Shown in pieces: positions 5,809 through 7,263 of a stretch of DNA of 7,263 nt (the first letter of the stretch is position 1; each line of letters opens with the position of its first letter). The translations under genes were made by a program, and so were the position numbers. The DNA is from JBKQWK01 sp052139595 (GTDB lineage: Bacteria; Actinomycetota; Thermoleophilia; UBA2241). The notes beneath the pieces are model-generated. The model did no database searches. It was not told where the DNA came from and was given only the letters and a program-made list of their open reading frames with translations. The stretch is taken from NCBI GenBank assembly GCA_052139595.1, contig JBKQWK010000272.1, positions 1 to 7,263 on the forward strand, in the 5' to 3' direction.

Positions 5809-7158
5809 ATGTTCGCGCGCTGGCTTGACCGCCTGCTGCTGCCGGCGCTGGCCGTCTCTGTGGAGACGCTGTGGCTGGCGCCGCTCGTTGCCGTGTCGCT
5901 ACACGTCGCCGTCGGCGAGGTGTTCCTGGTCGCGGCGGCGATCATGGGCATGGCCGCCGGGCTGGCGGTCGCCGTCCGCCGCTCCAAGCTGAGCGCGGCA
6001 CAGGCGAGACGGATCCTGGTGCTGCTTGCCCTGGCGCTGACGGCCGTTTTCGGCTACGCCGCGTGGCGACTGGCCGTGCTGCCGCTCGCCGCGGCGGTTG
6101 TCGTCTCTCTGCTCGGCTCGTCGGCAGTGCTCTGGCTAGGCCTGTACGCTGGCCGCCTCGCCCTCACGCCCGAGGCGGCACTCATGCGCGGTGCGCGCTC
6201 GCTGCTGCTTGTCTCGCTCCTGGCCTTAACCCTGCACGAGTCCGGCGGCGGTACGTGGCACGCCGGCATCGTTCTCGCCGCTACGCTCGTGGTCGCCCTG
6301 GCCCTGGTCGCGCTCGCTCGCCTCAATCAGGTCCTAATGGTCGCCAGCAATCCCGCCGGTATTCGCAAAGGCGTCTGGCTGACGAGCGTCCTCTTCGTGG
6401 CGGCGGCCGTTGTGGCGGCGGCCGCCGTCTTTGCCGCTCTGCTCGACGGTGGCGTTCTGCATCTCGCGCTATCGTACGTGGCCAGCGTCGCCCATCTTCT
6501 CCTCGACGTCGTCGGCTACGCCCTCGGCCTTATCGCCTACGTCATCTTGAAACCAGTTGCCTGGCTGGGCGGGTTGCTCCATCTGCACTTCACGTCCATC
6601 AGCGCTCATGTACCGCCAGCGCCGCACGTGACGTTGCCCGTCGCTCACAAGCACGGTCGTTCCGGCGCACCTGCCGTCGTGAGAGACCTTGCCATCGCCG
6701 TCGGCGTGGCGCTTGTCGCCGGCCTTGCCGCCTGGATCCTCGCCAGAAGCGTGAAGAAGTTCGGCGACAGCGGCGAGGCAGCGGTTCGCGAAGACCGCGA
6801 GACGCTGGTCACCGCGAGCGAGGCATTCAGATCTGTCGGTCGCCGCCTCGGCGCCGCGTTACGGCAGGCAAGGCCGGCCCGCCGCACCCCGGAGCTGGTA
6901 TTGCGACACGAGTTCGCCCTTCTTGAAAAGAGTTTGGCTGCGGCGGGCCAGCGGCGCGCGTCGAGCGAGACAGCACGCCACTACTTGCACGCTATCGCCG
7001 CTGAAGCCGACCAGAACCAGCGGGACCCGGCAACCGAAATTGACGTTTTGCTCGAGCTGTACGAGCGCGCCCGCTACTCGGAGCAGGAGATACATTGGGA
7101 CGAGGTCGCCCACTTTAAATCCTTACGCAAGAACTGGGTGGCTACCTTGCATCACTGA
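5809..7158 (+). CDS. Polytopic membrane protein with C-terminal DUF4129-like domain
   Basis: This protein has about 449 residues. The first 250 or so residues are almost entirely hydrophobic (roughly seven or eight helices), then come a polar His/Pro-rich stretch (about 258-285) and a further helix (about 290-313). A cytoplasmic-type C-terminal domain follows. It has the DUF4129 pattern: VLRHEFALLEKSLAAAG, then SSETARHYL, then LLELYERARYS (residues 414-424). DUF4129 usually forms the tail of TgpA-like transglutaminases in MoxR/DUF58 clusters, but I see no transglutaminase core or Cys-His-Asp triad here. This is therefore a stand-alone membrane/DUF4129 protein, possibly a membrane receptor for the MoxR machinery. 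The start ATG at 5809 is directly preceded by GTG at 5806, which could also serve; neither has a strong Shine-Dalgarno sequence. It sits 14 bases after DUF58, so it is in the same operon. Confidence 0.8.
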   Translation: MFARWLDRLLLPALAVSVETLWLAPLVAVSLHVAVGEVFLVAAAIMGMAAGLAVAVRRSKLSAAQARRILVLLALALTAVFGYAAWRLAVLPLAAAVVVSLLGSSAVLWLGLYAGRLALTPEAALMRGARSLLLVSLLALTLHESGGGTWHAGIVLAATLVVALALVALARLNQVLMVASNPAGIRKGVWLTSVLFVAAAVVAAAAVFAALLDGGVLHLALSYVASVAHLLLDVVGYALGLIAYVILKPVAWLGGLLHLHFTSISAHVPPAPHVTLPVAHKHGRSGAPAVVRDLAIAVGVALVAGLAAWILARSVKKFGDSGEAAVREDRETLVTASEAFRSVGRRLGAALRQARPARRTPELVLRHEFALLEKSLAAAGQRRASSETARHYLHAIAAEADQNQRDPATEIDVLLELYERARYSEQEIHWDEVAHFKSLRKNWVATLHH

Positions 7159-7263
7159 ACTGAGCGAATCGACGACTGCTCCACTTGAAAGCGGAGCGCT
7201 GGACGTTCCTCTGACGAGCCTCTAGACTACGTTAAAGAATCCCTTATGGTGGGGGACCACTTG
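7159..7263. other. 3' intergenic end, possibly the start of a next gene
   Basis: These 105 bases are less GC-rich than the rest. A weak promoter-like pair is TGGACG (7200-7205) and TAGACT (7223-7228) with 17 bases between. An ATG at 7246 opens a frame (MVGDHL) that runs to the window edge, without a good ribosome-binding site. The short hairpin GCTCC/GGAGC (7178-7182 and 7193-7197) has no T-run, so I do not call a terminator. This probably marks the end of the operon. Confidence 0.3.

Noticed and set aside
5871..6926. Forward open frame of 351 codons in the DUF4129 gene
   Set aside because: Arg-rich shadow frame with no plausible start signal; the overlapping membrane protein explains the region.
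7178..7197. Hairpin GCTCC/GGAGC as a transcription terminator
   Set aside because: Only five pairs with a 10-base loop and no following T-run.
7181..7263. Direct repeat CCACTTG at 7181-7187 and at the window end (7257-7263), as a possible attachment site or mobile-element end
   Set aside because: Seven bases is within chance expectation, the second copy is cut by the window edge, and no integrase or transposase is present.
1..7263. CRISPR arrays, tRNA or rRNA genes, insertion sequences
   Set aside because: No regularly spaced repeats, cloverleaf-like sequence, ribosomal RNA segments or transposase-like translation were seen on either strand.

Overview
The window is GC-rich and completely directional: every gene I can support lies on the + strand, and neighbours overlap or sit within about 15 bases of each other apart from one 175-base stretch. 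The many other long open frames look like shadows of the high GC content. The gene set (an FHL/Hyf-like respiratory complex, a DUF6062-type protein, and a MoxR/DUF58/DUF4129 cluster) suggests a high-GC Terrabacteria-type organism such as an actinobacterium or a member of Chloroflexota. No rRNA or tRNA is present to confirm this, so the assignment is weak.

Layout. (1) Positions 2-571 hold the 3' part of a gene encoding a cysteine-rich, ferredoxin-like stub joined to a NuoB/HycG-type small subunit. (2) Positions 568-2715 encode a 715-residue HyfB/HycC/NuoL-family proton-pumping membrane subunit, coupled to the previous gene by an ATGA overlap. Together these are the downstream end of a group 4 [NiFe]-hydrogenase-related or formate-hydrogenlyase-like complex. 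The catalytic large subunit and the other membrane subunits would lie upstream, outside the window. (3) Positions 2718-3413 encode a DUF6062-like protein with two equally spaced Cys2...Cys-His motifs. (4) Positions 3410-3607 may encode a 65-residue protein, or this may be a promoter-bearing leader. (5) Positions 3589-4599 encode a MoxR-family AAA+ ATPase, preceded by a perfect AGGAGG. (6) Positions 4586-5794 encode a DUF58 protein. (7) Positions 5809-7158 encode a polytopic membrane protein with a C-terminal DUF4129-like domain but no transglutaminase core. The last 105 bases are a probable intergenic region, possibly with the start of another gene.

How the genes may work together. MoxR, DUF58 and DUF4129 proteins form a widespread conserved cluster in which the ATPase is thought to act as a chaperone or remodelling factor with membrane-linked partners. 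Its close linkage here to an energy-converting redox complex, through a putative metal-binding DUF6062 protein, suggests (inference only) an assembly or maturation module for that complex. RavA-ViaA, a MoxR/VWA pair in E. coli, offers a precedent because it has been linked to respiratory complexes. The alternative is that an unrelated MoxR operon starts at about 3500 and is merely adjacent.
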